Below the pieces are notes generated by a model, which had not been told where the DNA came from, searched no databases, and saw only the letters and a list, made by a program, of their open reading frames with translations. The position numbers and the translations under genes were made by a program. Shown piece by piece: positions 8,307-15,869 of a DNA stretch of 30,173 nucleotides (positions within the stretch are counted from its first letter, which is position 1; each line of letters begins with the position of its first letter). The stretch lies in contig CABRIC010000020.1 in assembly GCA_902470905.1 (NCBI GenBank), forward strand, positions 1-30,173. The letters run 5' to 3'. The stretch is from an uncultured Collinsella sp. (GTDB taxonomy: Bacteria; Actinomycetota; Coriobacteriia; Coriobacteriales; Coriobacteriaceae).

Positions 8307-9743
8307 ATGAAGATCATCAAGCTTGCTCCCGGTGAGCGCCTCGTTACCAACCAGCTCAACCGCAAGGGCGTGCTGCCGCAAAACATCGTCGACGCCGCCC
8401 GCGATATCGTGGCCAACGTGCGTGCCAACGGCGATGCCGCGGTGCGCGATTACTGTCAGCGTTTTGACGGTGTCGAGCTGCAGAGCTTCCGCTTGCCGCA
8501 GGAGCAGATCGATGCCGCGCTCGAAGGCCTCGATCCCGCTTTTGTCGCGGCGCTCGAGAAGGCTGCACGCCAGATTCGTGAGTTCCACCAGCGCGAGGTC
8601 GAGCAGAGCTGGTTTACCACGCGCCCGGACGGCACGATACTCGGCGTTAAGGTGACCCCGCTCGCGGCGGCTGGCATCTATGTGCCGGGCGGTCGCGCGC
8701 AGTATCCCTCCACGGTGCTCATGAATGCCATTCCCGCCAAGGTTGCCGGCGTCAAGCGCGTGGTCATGGTGACGCCGCCGCAAAAGGACGGCCTGATCAG
8801 CCCCTACACGCTCGCCGCGGCAAAGCTCGGCGGCGTGGACGAGATCTATATGGTGGGCGGCGCTCAGGCTGTGGCCGCGCTGGCGTACGGTACCGAGACC
8901 ATTCCGCGCGTCGACAAGATCACCGGCCCGGGCAACGCCTTTGTCGCCGCTGCCAAGCAGATTGTCTCGGGCGACGTGGGTATCGACATGGTTGCCGGCC
9001 CCTCCGAGGTCTGTGTGCTGGCCGATGCCACGGCCAAGCCTATGGTGGTTGCGGCCGACCTGATGGCCCAGGCCGAGCACGATCCGCTGGCAGCTTGCTA
9101 TCTGGTGACCTGCGACGAGCAGTTTGCGCGTGAGGTCGAGGCGGGTATCGACATCCTGGTGGCGCAGTCGCCGCGTGCCGAGATCACGCGCGCCTCGCTC
9201 GACAACGAAGGCACCATCGTGGTGGCCGCCGATATGGCTGCCGCCGTCGAGGCCGTGAACACCGTGGCGCCCGAGCACCTGGAGCTGCACTGCAAGGATG
9301 CGATGGGCCTGCTTGGCGGCATTCGCAACGCCGGCGCCATCTTTGTGGGCGCCTGGAGCTCCGAGCCGCTCGGCGATTACGTCGCCGGCCCCAACCACAC
9401 GCTTCCGACCGGCGGCACGGCCATGTTCTCCAACCCGCTTTCGGTCGAAGAGTTCGTTAAGCGCTCGAGTGTCATTTGCTATACGCCCGAGGGCCTGCTC
9501 TCCGACGCTCCCGCCACACAGCGTCTGGCCGAGGCCGAGGGCCTGTGGGCGCACGCGCTATCCGCCGCCCTGCGTCGCCGTGTGCTGGAGCAGGGCGAGG
9601 ATGCCGTGAGTGCCGAGTCTCTGGCTGCGGCCGATCTGACCAAGGTTGCCTGGCCGGGCGATACGACCGCGACGGTCGCCGAGGGTGTGGACCTGGCGGC
9701 TGCAGGCGCGGATGGCGCTGGCGCGAGCGGCGGGGAGGCCTAA
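8307..9743 (+). CDS. hisD: Histidinol dehydrogenase
   Basis: This 478-residue enzyme catalyses the last two oxidations, L-histidinol to histidinal to histidine, with NAD. Family signatures are the stretch KITGPGNAFVAAAKQIVSG (204-222), AGPSEVCVLAD (230-240) with the zinc-ligand pair in QAEHD (255-259), the catalytic EH in APEHLEL (321-327), and DYVAGPNHTLPTGG (357-370). Usual HisD is about 430 residues. The extra 40 or so residues form an Ala/Gly/Asp-rich tail (after about 435) whose coding end carries the hisC ribosome site. The ATG at 8307 follows a weak purine-rich site and gives the expected HisD N-terminus. hisC follows after one base, which implies translational coupling. Confidence 0.95.
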   Translation: MKIIKLAPGERLVTNQLNRKGVLPQNIVDAARDIVANVRANGDAAVRDYCQRFDGVELQSFRLPQEQIDAALEGLDPAFVAALEKAARQIREFHQREVEQSWFTTRPDGTILGVKVTPLAAAGIYVPGGRAQYPSTVLMNAIPAKVAGVKRVVMVTPPQKDGLISPYTLAAAKLGGVDEIYMVGGAQAVAALAYGTETIPRVDKITGPGNAFVAAAKQIVSGDVGIDMVAGPSEVCVLADATAKPMVVAADLMAQAEHDPLAACYLVTCDEQFAREVEAGIDILVAQSPRAEITRASLDNEGTIVVAADMAAAVEAVNTVAPEHLELHCKDAMGLLGGIRNAGAIFVGAWSSEPLGDYVAGPNHTLPTGGTAMFSNPLSVEEFVKRSSVICYTPEGLLSDAPATQRLAEAEGLWAHALSAALRRRVLEQGEDAVSAESLAAADLTKVAWPGDTTATVAEGVDLAAAGADGAGASGGEA

Positions 9744-9744
9744 T

Positions 9745-10860
9745 ATGGCCGAGCTGACGCCCCGCATGAAGGAGCTCGTCCAGCCTTACCTGGCCGGTAT
9801 TGAGCCCTACGATCCTAACTTTACGCCTACGCGCATCAACCTTTCGGCCAACGAGAACACCTATCCCGTGCCGGCCGGCGTGCGCGAGGCGATCGATGCC
9901 GCCCTGGCTGCCACACCGCTCAACCGCTATCCCGATCCCATGTCCAACGACCTGCGCGATGAGCTTGCTGCCTGGCATGGCGTGGCGCGTGAGAATATTT
10001 GCGTGGGAAACGGCGGCGACGAGCTGCTCTATAACTACCTGCTGGCGTTTGGCGGCGCGGGGCGGACCCTGCTTAACTGCCCGCCGTGCTTTAGCGAGTA
10101 TGCCTTCTTTGCGTCTCTGTGCCAGACCGAGGTGCGCGACGTGTGGCGTGATCCGACGAGCTTTGAGCTCGACCAGGCAGCCGTGCTCGCCGCGGCGCCG
10201 GAGTGCAACCTGGCCATCGTGACCTCGCCCAATAACCCCACGGGCGATGTGGCACCGCTCGACTTTGTCGCGGCCCTGTGCGATGCGTGCCCCGGCATGG
10301 TCATGGTCGACGAGGCCTACGTTGAGTTTGCGGACGATTCGTTTGGCGCGGCTACCACGGCGCAGGGGCTTATCGCCGAGCATCCCAACCTGGCGATTCT
10401 GCATACGCTGTCCAAGGCGTTCGGCGCCGCCGGCACGCGTCTGGGCTATGTGATCGCGGCGCCCGAGGTCATCGATGTGTTTGTGGCGATTCGCCAGATC
10501 TACTCGGTTAACGTGCTGAGCCAGGCCGCCGCGCTTGCCTGCGTGCGTGCCCGCGATGCCTACGCACCTGTGGTGGCACAGGTCGCATCCGAGCGCGAAC
10601 GCGAGCAGGCCGCTCTGCGCGCGATGGCTGCCGAGGACCTGCCCGTGGAGGCATGGCCGAGCGCGGCGAACTTTGTGCTCGTGCGCACGCCGCACGCCAC
10701 GCGCGTGCGCGAGCGCCTGCGCGACGAGTATTCAATTTTGGTGCGCGACTTTAGCTACGCGCCGGGGCTCGCGGACTGTCTGCGCATTACCGTGGGAACC
10801 CCGCAGGAAAACGACGAGGTGCTGGCCGCGTTTGCCGCGCTGGTGAAGGAGGAGATGTAG
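9745..10860 (+). CDS. hisC: Histidinol-phosphate aminotransferase
   Basis: This is a 371-residue fold-type I PLP enzyme converting imidazole-acetol phosphate and glutamate to histidinol phosphate. It shows LNRYPDPMSNDLR (59-71), TSPNNPTGD (160-168, substrate and PLP-contacting Asn), VDEAYVEF (188-195) and TLSKAFGAAGTRLGY (221-235) with the PLP lysine at 224. The open frame extends upstream to 9646 inside hisD, but the ATG at 9745 is preceded by GGGGAGG (9732-9738) and gives the normal N-terminus. Its stop codon directly abuts the hisB start. Confidence 0.95.
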   Translation: MAELTPRMKELVQPYLAGIEPYDPNFTPTRINLSANENTYPVPAGVREAIDAALAATPLNRYPDPMSNDLRDELAAWHGVARENICVGNGGDELLYNYLLAFGGAGRTLLNCPPCFSEYAFFASLCQTEVRDVWRDPTSFELDQAAVLAAAPECNLAIVTSPNNPTGDVAPLDFVAALCDACPGMVMVDEAYVEFADDSFGAATTAQGLIAEHPNLAILHTLSKAFGAAGTRLGYVIAAPEVIDVFVAIRQIYSVNVLSQAAALACVRARDAYAPVVAQVASEREREQAALRAMAAEDLPVEAWPSAANFVLVRTPHATRVRERLRDEYSILVRDFSYAPGLADCLRITVGTPQENDEVLAAFAALVKEEM

Positions 10861-11448
10861 ATGGGCCGCTATGCCGAGGTAACCCGCAAGACGGGCGAGA
10901 CCGACATTGTCGTAAAGCTCGACCTGGACGGAAGGGGCGTGTGCGATATCTCGACCGGCGTACCGTTTTTCGACCATATGCTCAACGCCTTTGGCCGCCA
11001 TGGCCTGTTCGATCTGACGGTGCACGCGGTGGGCGACGTCGAGGTCGATGCGCATCACACCGTCGAGGACACGGGTATTGTGCTGGGCGAGGCGTTTTGC
11101 CAGGCGCTGGGCGACAAGGCGGGCATTACGCGCTTTGCCGACGCTGCGATCGCCATGGACGAGACGCTTGTGATGGCTGCTGTTGATATTTCGGGCCGCG
11201 GGCAGGCCTACTGCGAGCTGCCCGTGCCGACTGAGCGCGTGGGCAGCTTCGATACCGAGCTGGCCGTCGAGTTCTTCTACGCCTTTGCGCGCGATGCCAA
11301 GCTCACGCTGCACGTGCGCGAGCTGGTGGGCGGCAACTCGCATCACATTATCGAGGCCGCCTTTAAGGCCGTGGGCCGCACGATGCGCCGCGCCTGCGAA
11401 CTCGATTCCCGCGTGCAGGGCATTCCCAGCACCAAGGGCTCGCTGTAA
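10861..11448 (+). CDS. hisB: Imidazoleglycerol-phosphate dehydratase
   Basis: This 195-residue monofunctional HisB dehydrates imidazoleglycerol phosphate to imidazole-acetol phosphate. Metal-binding His motifs are intact: FFDHMLNAFGRHG near residues 36-48, DAHHTVEDTGIVLGEA, and GGNSHHIIEAAFKA near the C-terminus. There is no fused histidinol-phosphatase domain of the enterobacterial type, which agrees with the separate PHP phosphatase at 14619-15530. The ATG directly follows the hisC TAG, with GGAGGAG inside the end of hisC. Confidence 0.95.
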   Translation: MGRYAEVTRKTGETDIVVKLDLDGRGVCDISTGVPFFDHMLNAFGRHGLFDLTVHAVGDVEVDAHHTVEDTGIVLGEAFCQALGDKAGITRFADAAIAMDETLVMAAVDISGRGQAYCELPVPTERVGSFDTELAVEFFYAFARDAKLTLHVRELVGGNSHHIIEAAFKAVGRTMRRACELDSRVQGIPSTKGSL

Positions 11449-11462
11449 CCGCAACAAAGGCA

Positions 11463-11503
11463 AAAACCACCACAAAGGTGCCTGTCCCCTTTGTGGTGGT
11501 TTT
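11463..11503. repeat. 16-bp perfect inverted repeat inside the his operon (hisB/hisH gap)
   Basis: Arms 11463-11478 (AAAACCACCACAAAGG) and 11488-11503 are perfect reverse complements around a 9-base loop that carries the GTGCCTGTCC motif. It lies 14 bases after the hisB stop and 24 bases before hisH. With a terminal TTTT it could terminate weakly, stabilise mRNA ends or be an inserted palindromic repeat. Related GGGGAC motifs recur at 14597 and 21375-21427. Confidence 0.85.
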
Positions 11504-11527
11504 GGATGATGAGAAAAGGAGGGTCGC

Positions 11528-12229
11528 GTGGGCGAACCGAAGATCGTAGTGGTCGATTACCACAAGGGCAACTTGTCGAGCGTTGTGCGCGGGCTTGCGC
11601 GCGCCGGTGCCGCCGCCTGCACATCGGACCATCCGGAGCAGATCCGCCGCGCCGACGGCCTGGTCATCCCGGGCGTGGGCGCGTTCTATGACGCGATTGC
11701 CTTTATGCGCCAAAGCGGCGAGGCGGCGGCCGTGCTCGACGCCGTTGCCGCCGGAACTCCGTTGCTCGGCATCTGCCTGGGCCTTCAGTTGTTTTTTGAG
11801 CGCGGCAACGAGGGCGTTCCTGCGAGCGAGAGCGCGGTCGCCGACGGCAACGCCTCCGAGCGGGCCGGTGCCCTCTGGGTCGATGGCCTGGGTATTATGC
11901 GCGGTTCGTGCACGCGCCTGGAGTCGAGCCGCCTGAAGGTGCCGCACGTGGGCTGGGACCAGGTGCACATGACGCCCGCCGGTGCGGCCGATCCGCTGCT
12001 TACTGGTTTTGCCGAGGGTGCCAACATGTACTTCACCCACAGCTACGCGGTGGCCGACGATGCCGATGCCGCCGATGTGCTGGCGCACACGCACTATACG
12101 CGGAGCTTCCCGTGCATCGTGCGCCATGGCAACGTGTGGGGTTGCCAGTTCCATCCCGAGAAATCCTCCGCGCTGGGTCAGCGCATCCTTAAGAACTTCG
12201 TCAACATCGTCGAGGAGGCCGGTCGATGA
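11528..12229 (+). CDS. hisH: Imidazole glycerol phosphate synthase, glutaminase subunit
   Basis: This is a 233-residue class I glutamine amidotransferase that supplies ammonia to HisF. It has VIPGVGAF (46-53), the nucleophile Cys83 in GICLGLQLFF (81-90), and the His/Glu pair in CQFHPEKSS (His209, Glu211). A Gly/Ala-rich insert at about 92-122 makes it somewhat longer than the usual 200-210 residues. The start is GTG at 11528 with GGAGGG just upstream. It overlaps hisA by 4 bases (ATGA), which implies translational coupling. Confidence 0.94.
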   Translation: MGEPKIVVVDYHKGNLSSVVRGLARAGAAACTSDHPEQIRRADGLVIPGVGAFYDAIAFMRQSGEAAAVLDAVAAGTPLLGICLGLQLFFERGNEGVPASESAVADGNASERAGALWVDGLGIMRGSCTRLESSRLKVPHVGWDQVHMTPAGAADPLLTGFAEGANMYFTHSYAVADDADAADVLAHTHYTRSFPCIVRHGNVWGCQFHPEKSSALGQRILKNFVNIVEEAGR

Positions 12230-12969
12230 TCCTGTTTCCCGCAATCGATCTGATCGGCGGCAAGGTCGTGCGCCTGGAGCGCGGCGACCGGAGTCGCTGC
12301 AAGGTATATTCCGACGACCCCGTGGCCGTTGCTCGCTCGTTTGCCGAGCAGGGCGCAAGCTGGGTGCACGTCGTCGACCTATCCGCTGCCTTTGGCGAGG
12401 ACGAGGACACATGCGCTGCCAACTCGGCGGCGATTAAGGCCATCTGCGGCGTCAACGGTCTGTCCGTGGACGTGGGCGGCGGCGTCCGCTCGCTCGCGCG
12501 CATCGACAAGTTGGCCGGCTACGGTGCGCGCCGCATCGCACTAGGCACGGTGCTCGTGACCGAGCCGGGTTTTGCCGAGGTGGCGGTCCAAGGCTTTGGC
12601 GAGCTGTTGGTGGCAGATATTGCCGCACGCGACGGCCAGGTCAAGGTGAATGGCTGGCGTGACGGCGCGGGCGTGGCGCTCGACGACGCCGTGGCGCAGC
12701 TTTCCGAGCTGGGTTTTAAGCATCTGGTGTATACCGACATTGCGCGCGATGGCATGCAGACGGGCATCGATGTGGCGGCGTATCGCCATGTGGCCGAGGT
12801 CGCGGGCTTTCCCGTCGTGGCATCGGGTGGCATCTCGACGCTCGACGACATCCGCGCGCTGGCCGCGGTGGGTGAGGACGCCATCGAGGGTGCCATCACC
12901 GGCCGTGCGCTCTACGAAGGCAACTTTACGCTGGCACAGGCGCTGGCCGCCGCCCGAGGGGAGGAGTAG
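12226..12969 (+). CDS. hisA: ProFAR isomerase
   Basis: This 247-residue (beta-alpha)8 barrel isomerises ProFAR to PRFAR. It shows FPAIDLIGGKVVRL at the N-terminus with the catalytic Asp8, VDVGGGVRS for phosphate binding, YTDIARDGMQTG with the second acidic residue, and ASGGISTLDDI. It is paralogous to the downstream HisF. A PriA-type bifunctional (His/Trp) role, known in some actinobacteria, cannot be excluded by eye. It starts within the hisH stop codon. Confidence 0.93.
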   Translation: MILFPAIDLIGGKVVRLERGDRSRCKVYSDDPVAVARSFAEQGASWVHVVDLSAAFGEDEDTCAANSAAIKAICGVNGLSVDVGGGVRSLARIDKLAGYGARRIALGTVLVTEPGFAEVAVQGFGELLVADIAARDGQVKVNGWRDGAGVALDDAVAQLSELGFKHLVYTDIARDGMQTGIDVAAYRHVAEVAGFPVVASGGISTLDDIRALAAVGEDAIEGAITGRALYEGNFTLAQALAAARGEE

Positions 12970-12972
12970 CCC

Positions 12973-13755
12973 ATGCTTACCAAACGCGTGATTCCCTGCT
13001 TGGACGTCAAGGACGGCCGTGTGGTCAAGGGCGTCAACTTTGTGAGCTTGCGCGATGCGGGCGATCCGGTGGAGCTGGCGCGCGCCTACGACCGCGAGGG
13101 TGCGGACGAGGTCGTATTTTTGGACATTACCGCGACGAGTGACAACCGTGTGACGACCATCGAGATGGCGGCGCATGCGGCCGAGGAGCTCGCCATTCCC
13201 TATACCGTGGGCGGCGGCTTTCGCGACTTGGTGGGCATGCGGACCATGGTTGCCGCCGGTGCCGACAAGGTGTCGCTCAACTCGGCGGCCGTGCGTGACC
13301 CGTCGCTGATTAGCCAGGCTGCCGCGGCTTTTGGCAGTCAGGCCGTGGTCGTGGCGATCGATGCCAAGCGCGTCGGTTTGCCCGGAGAGCCGGGTGCCGA
13401 CAAGTGGGAGGTCTTCACGGCGGGCGGCCGCAACGCCACGGGTATCGACGCGGTGGCGTGGGCCGAGGAAGCGGCTCGTCGCGGCGCCGGCGAGATCTTG
13501 CTGACCAGTATGGATCGCGACGGCACCAAGTCCGGCTTTGACCTGGCGCTCACCCGCGCCGTGGCGCGTGCGGTGCCGATTCCCGTCATCGCGAGCGGCG
13601 GTGTGGGTACGCTCGAGCATTTTGCCGAGGGCGTGATCGAGGGCGAGGCCGATGCCGTGCTGGCGGCGAGCGTCTTTCACTTTGGGACGTTCAGCATTCG
13701 CCAGGTGAAGGAGTATATGGCCAGTCAAGGTATTCCTGTGAGGCTGGACTTCTAA
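12973..13755 (+). CDS. hisF: Imidazole glycerol phosphate synthase, cyclase subunit
   Basis: This 260-residue (beta-alpha)8 barrel works with HisH to turn PRFAR plus ammonia into imidazole glycerol phosphate and AICAR. It has KRVIPCLDVKDGRVVKG with catalytic Asp11, FLDITATSDNR, GGGFRD, VVVAIDAKR, LTSMDRDGTKSGFD with the second catalytic Asp, and ASGGVG. A GGGGAGGAG ribosome site overlaps the end of hisA, and the ATG lies 3 bases after the hisA stop. Confidence 0.95.
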   Translation: MLTKRVIPCLDVKDGRVVKGVNFVSLRDAGDPVELARAYDREGADEVVFLDITATSDNRVTTIEMAAHAAEELAIPYTVGGGFRDLVGMRTMVAAGADKVSLNSAAVRDPSLISQAAAAFGSQAVVVAIDAKRVGLPGEPGADKWEVFTAGGRNATGIDAVAWAEEAARRGAGEILLTSMDRDGTKSGFDLALTRAVARAVPIPVIASGGVGTLEHFAEGVIEGEADAVLAASVFHFGTFSIRQVKEYMASQGIPVRLDF

Positions 13756-13768
13756 TGCTGCGGCTTGC

Positions 13769-13855
13769 CCAGGCACCCGACCTTCCGGCTCCAACCCTCC
13801 TCGCGTACTTAAGTACGCGTCGTCGGGCTTGTCGCTCGGAATCTCGGGCACCTGG
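13769..13855. repeat. Large imperfect hairpin with an 18-bp perfect palindrome between hisF and hisI
   Basis: The 142-base hisF-hisI gap folds on itself. Outer arms (from CCAGG at 13769 and to CCTGG at 13855) match at about 15 of 20 positions. The centre, 13802-13819 (CGCGTACTTAAGTACGCG), is a perfect 18-bp palindrome. An open reading frame running through it into hisI lacks a ribosome site and is not believed. The structure looks like an inserted palindromic repeat. Confidence 0.7.
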
Positions 13856-13897
13856 ACAACCCTCGCCGACCTGCGAAGTTTGAATTTGGGGAGAGAA

Positions 13898-14227
13898 ATG
13901 GAAGAGATAACCGATCCTTCAAAGCTTACATACGACGCCAAGGGGCTGATTCCTTGTGTTGTTCAGCAGTATGACACCGGCGAGGTGCTTATGGTTGCTT
14001 GGATGAACGAGGAATCGGTGGGGCTGACGCTCAAGACCGGTACCACGTGGTTTTGGAGCCGTAGCCGTCAGGAGCTCTGGAACAAGGGCGCGACGAGCGG
14101 CAATATGCAAGCGGTCAAGGAGCTCTGGGCCGACTGCGATAGCGATACGCTGCTGGTCAAGGTTGACTCGCCGGGTCCGGCCTGCCACACCGGCAACCGT
14201 ACCTGCTTCTTTAAGAAACTTGCGTAG
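13898..14227 (+). CDS. hisI: Phosphoribosyl-AMP cyclohydrolase
   Basis: This 109-residue zinc enzyme opens the adenine ring of PR-AMP. It has GLIPCVVQQYDTGEVLMVAWM (16-36), TWFWSRSRQELWNKG (50-64), and the zinc Cys residues at 80 (ADCDSDTLL), 96 (PACHTG) and 103 (RTCFF). It is monofunctional, with HisE encoded separately downstream. ATG 13898 is chosen because of GGGGAGAG at 13888-13895 and the normal N-terminus; the open frame begins earlier (13829). Confidence 0.94.
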   Translation: MEEITDPSKLTYDAKGLIPCVVQQYDTGEVLMVAWMNEESVGLTLKTGTTWFWSRSRQELWNKGATSGNMQAVKELWADCDSDTLLVKVDSPGPACHTGNRTCFFKKLA

Positions 14228-14273
14228 GACGGGCTCTCGACTAGGCGCTTGGCCAACCAGAAAGGATTGAACT

Positions 14274-14591
14274 ATGGGTGTGCGCACCGCAAACGTTCAG
14301 GATGGAAATATCGGTGAGACGCTGACAGGTCTGGCCGAGGTGATTCACGGTCGTCGTGATGCATCGCCGCAGGAGAGCTATACCGCGCGTCTGCTGACCG
14401 ACGTCGAGGACGAGCTGCTCAAGAAGCTTGCCGAGGAGGCAAGCGAGGTGATCATGGCCTGCAAGGATAACGATCACGATCACATCCGCTACGAGGCCGG
14501 CGACCTGGTCTACCACCTGCTCGTGACGCTCGAGCGCTACGGTATCACCCTCGACGAACTCGCCGGTGAACTCAACGCCCGCCGCCACTAG
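14274..14591 (+). CDS. hisE: Phosphoribosyl-ATP pyrophosphatase
   Basis: This 105-residue MazG-superfamily enzyme hydrolyses PR-ATP to PR-AMP. It contains SYTARLL, the acidic helix LLKKLAEEASEVIMACKD and YEAGDLVYHLLVTL, which hold the Glu/Asp metal ligands. AGAAAGGA lies upstream of the ATG. It is the last gene of the operon, 46 bases after hisI. Its stop codon sits in the left arm of a hairpin shared with the convergent PHP gene. Confidence 0.94.
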   Translation: MGVRTANVQDGNIGETLTGLAEVIHGRRDASPQESYTARLLTDVEDELLKKLAEEASEVIMACKDNDHDHIRYEAGDLVYHLLVTLERYGITLDELAGELNARRH

Positions 14592-14619
14592 TCATTGGGG
14601 ACGTTCTTAAACGACTAGT
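14587..14619. terminator. Hairpin between convergent hisE and PHP genes
   Basis: ACTAGTC (14587-14593) and GACTAGT (14613-14619) form a 7-bp perfect stem around a 19-base loop containing TTGGGGACGTTC. The left arm includes the hisE stop codon and the right arm reaches the PHP stop codon. There is no T run, so a terminator role is tentative. Confidence 0.35.
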
Positions 14620-15530
14620 TAGGCGAGGGGTGTGGATTCCCATTCGCCGGTGGGGTGTGGGATATCGAAGGCCCGGTAGCCACAGTCGTAGGCGTGGGCC
14701 TGGGCCTCGCGGATGTTCCAACAGATGTCGCAGGCGCGGTGTGCGTCCGAGCCAAAAGTGATCGGCACCTCGGCGTGGGCAAAGCAACGCAGCAATCCGG
14801 TCGCGGGATAGTAGTCATCGAGGCCCTTGCGCGGTGCGGCGGTCGAGACCTCAACGCGGCGGCCCGTATCGTGCGCGCACTCGGCCATCTGCTGCCAAAA
14901 CGGTGCGGGGTCAAAGTCGGGCGCAAAGCCTTCCTTCGAAAAGCGCATGACCAGGTCGGGGTGAGCCATTACATCAAAGTTGAGCGGGCTCTCGCAGGCG
15001 CGGCACCAGTCGTCGACATAGCGCTCCCACACGCCGCGTACCCCCAGGTTTTCCCAAACGTGCAGGTTGGTGTCGTCGTCGATCCAACCGCAAAGGGAAT
15101 CGGGTGTATCGGGACGAGCGACGTTTTCCGTTCCCGCCGTACCCGCGGCGCCGGCCATGATATCGCCTGGGTTACCAATCCAATGCACACTGCCCAGGCG
15201 CACGACGGCGCCTCGGGACCAGCGCTCGACCAAAGGCTCGCAGCCCTCGTACCAATCGCATTCAAAGCCATAGATAAGCTCAAGCTCCGGCGCGATCTGC
15301 GCAGCGAGCTTGCGGGCGTTCTCAAATGCCAGACGATGCGCCGTCAGGCCGCCCTCGACGACCTGCACCTCGCAGTTGGCGTCCATGCTGGCGGGCAGGG
15401 TGAGGTGGTCGGTCGAGACCATGACGCGGCAGCCGGCCGCAGCGGCGGCGCGAACGTTGTCCTCAAACGAGGCATGGCCGTCCGAAAACGAAGTATGGGT
15501 GTGGCAATCGACCAGCGGGCATGCGGGCAT
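14619..15530 (-). CDS. hisK: PHP-domain histidinol-phosphatase (HisK/HisJ type)
   Basis: This is a 303-residue PHP-superfamily phosphoesterase with the metal-binding pattern HTHTSFSDG (10-18), MVSTDH, SVHWIG, a late MAHPDLV and GSDAHR near the C-terminus. PHP enzymes of this length and pattern (HisJ of Bacillus, HisK of Lactococcus) dephosphorylate histidinol phosphate. The operon has every other histidine gene but no phosphatase, and this gene meets it tail to tail, so this function is the best reading. A general PHP phosphatase remains possible. The ATG has AGGAG 6 bases upstream. Confidence 0.8.
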   Translation of the reverse strand: MPACPLVDCHTHTSFSDGHASFEDNVRAAAAAGCRVMVSTDHLTLPASMDANCEVQVVEGGLTAHRLAFENARKLAAQIAPELELIYGFECDWYEGCEPLVERWSRGAVVRLGSVHWIGNPGDIMAGAAGTAGTENVARPDTPDSLCGWIDDDTNLHVWENLGVRGVWERYVDDWCRACESPLNFDVMAHPDLVMRFSKEGFAPDFDPAPFWQQMAECAHDTGRRVEVSTAAPRKGLDDYYPATGLLRCFAHAEVPITFGSDAHRACDICWNIREAQAHAYDCGYRAFDIPHPTGEWESTPLA

Positions 15531-15668
15531 GGCAGCTCCTTTGCGTCAAGCGAATCTGCTCCATTGTAATGGCGCGGCCCCCGATGCGACGAGCGCGCCG
15601 GGGGCCGAAATCGACTGGAAAGGACGGGTGGCGTGCGAAGGTCGCCACGCAGCATCGGCCCCGCTCCA

Positions 15669-15733
15669 AAACGTGTACGTCAGCCTCCAAAACCGACAAA
15701 AAATGACATGTTTGGAGGCTGACGTACACGTTT
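15669..15733. repeat. 23-bp perfect inverted repeat between divergent PHP and LarC2 genes
   Basis: Arms 15669-15691 and 15711-15733 are perfect reverse complements (core GTACGTCAGCCTCC) around a 19-base A-rich spacer. The flanking genes point away from it, so it is not a normal terminator. It may be an inserted palindromic element, a structured RNA or a regulatory hairpin. The remainder of the 15531-15869 gap holds no gene I can support. Confidence 0.85.
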
Positions 15734-15869
15734 GGCTGAGGCGGTGGAGTGTCGGTTTCTTGCGGACAAGGAAAATCGCGCTCATCGCGCGCCGCCACAC
15801 TTGCGCCGCCCGCGATGTGCTAGCGTTTGGATGAACAAAACGAGCCCGCGCGGAAAGGATCCGGACCGT

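Noticed and set aside
7251..9554. 767-residue minus-strand ORF
   Set aside because: It lies entirely antisense to hisZG and hisD, is rich in His/Arg/Gly from complementary GC-rich codons, and has no recognisable domain.
12541..13941. 466-residue minus-strand ORF
   Set aside because: It is antisense to hisA and hisF, which are unmistakable; it is a shadow frame.
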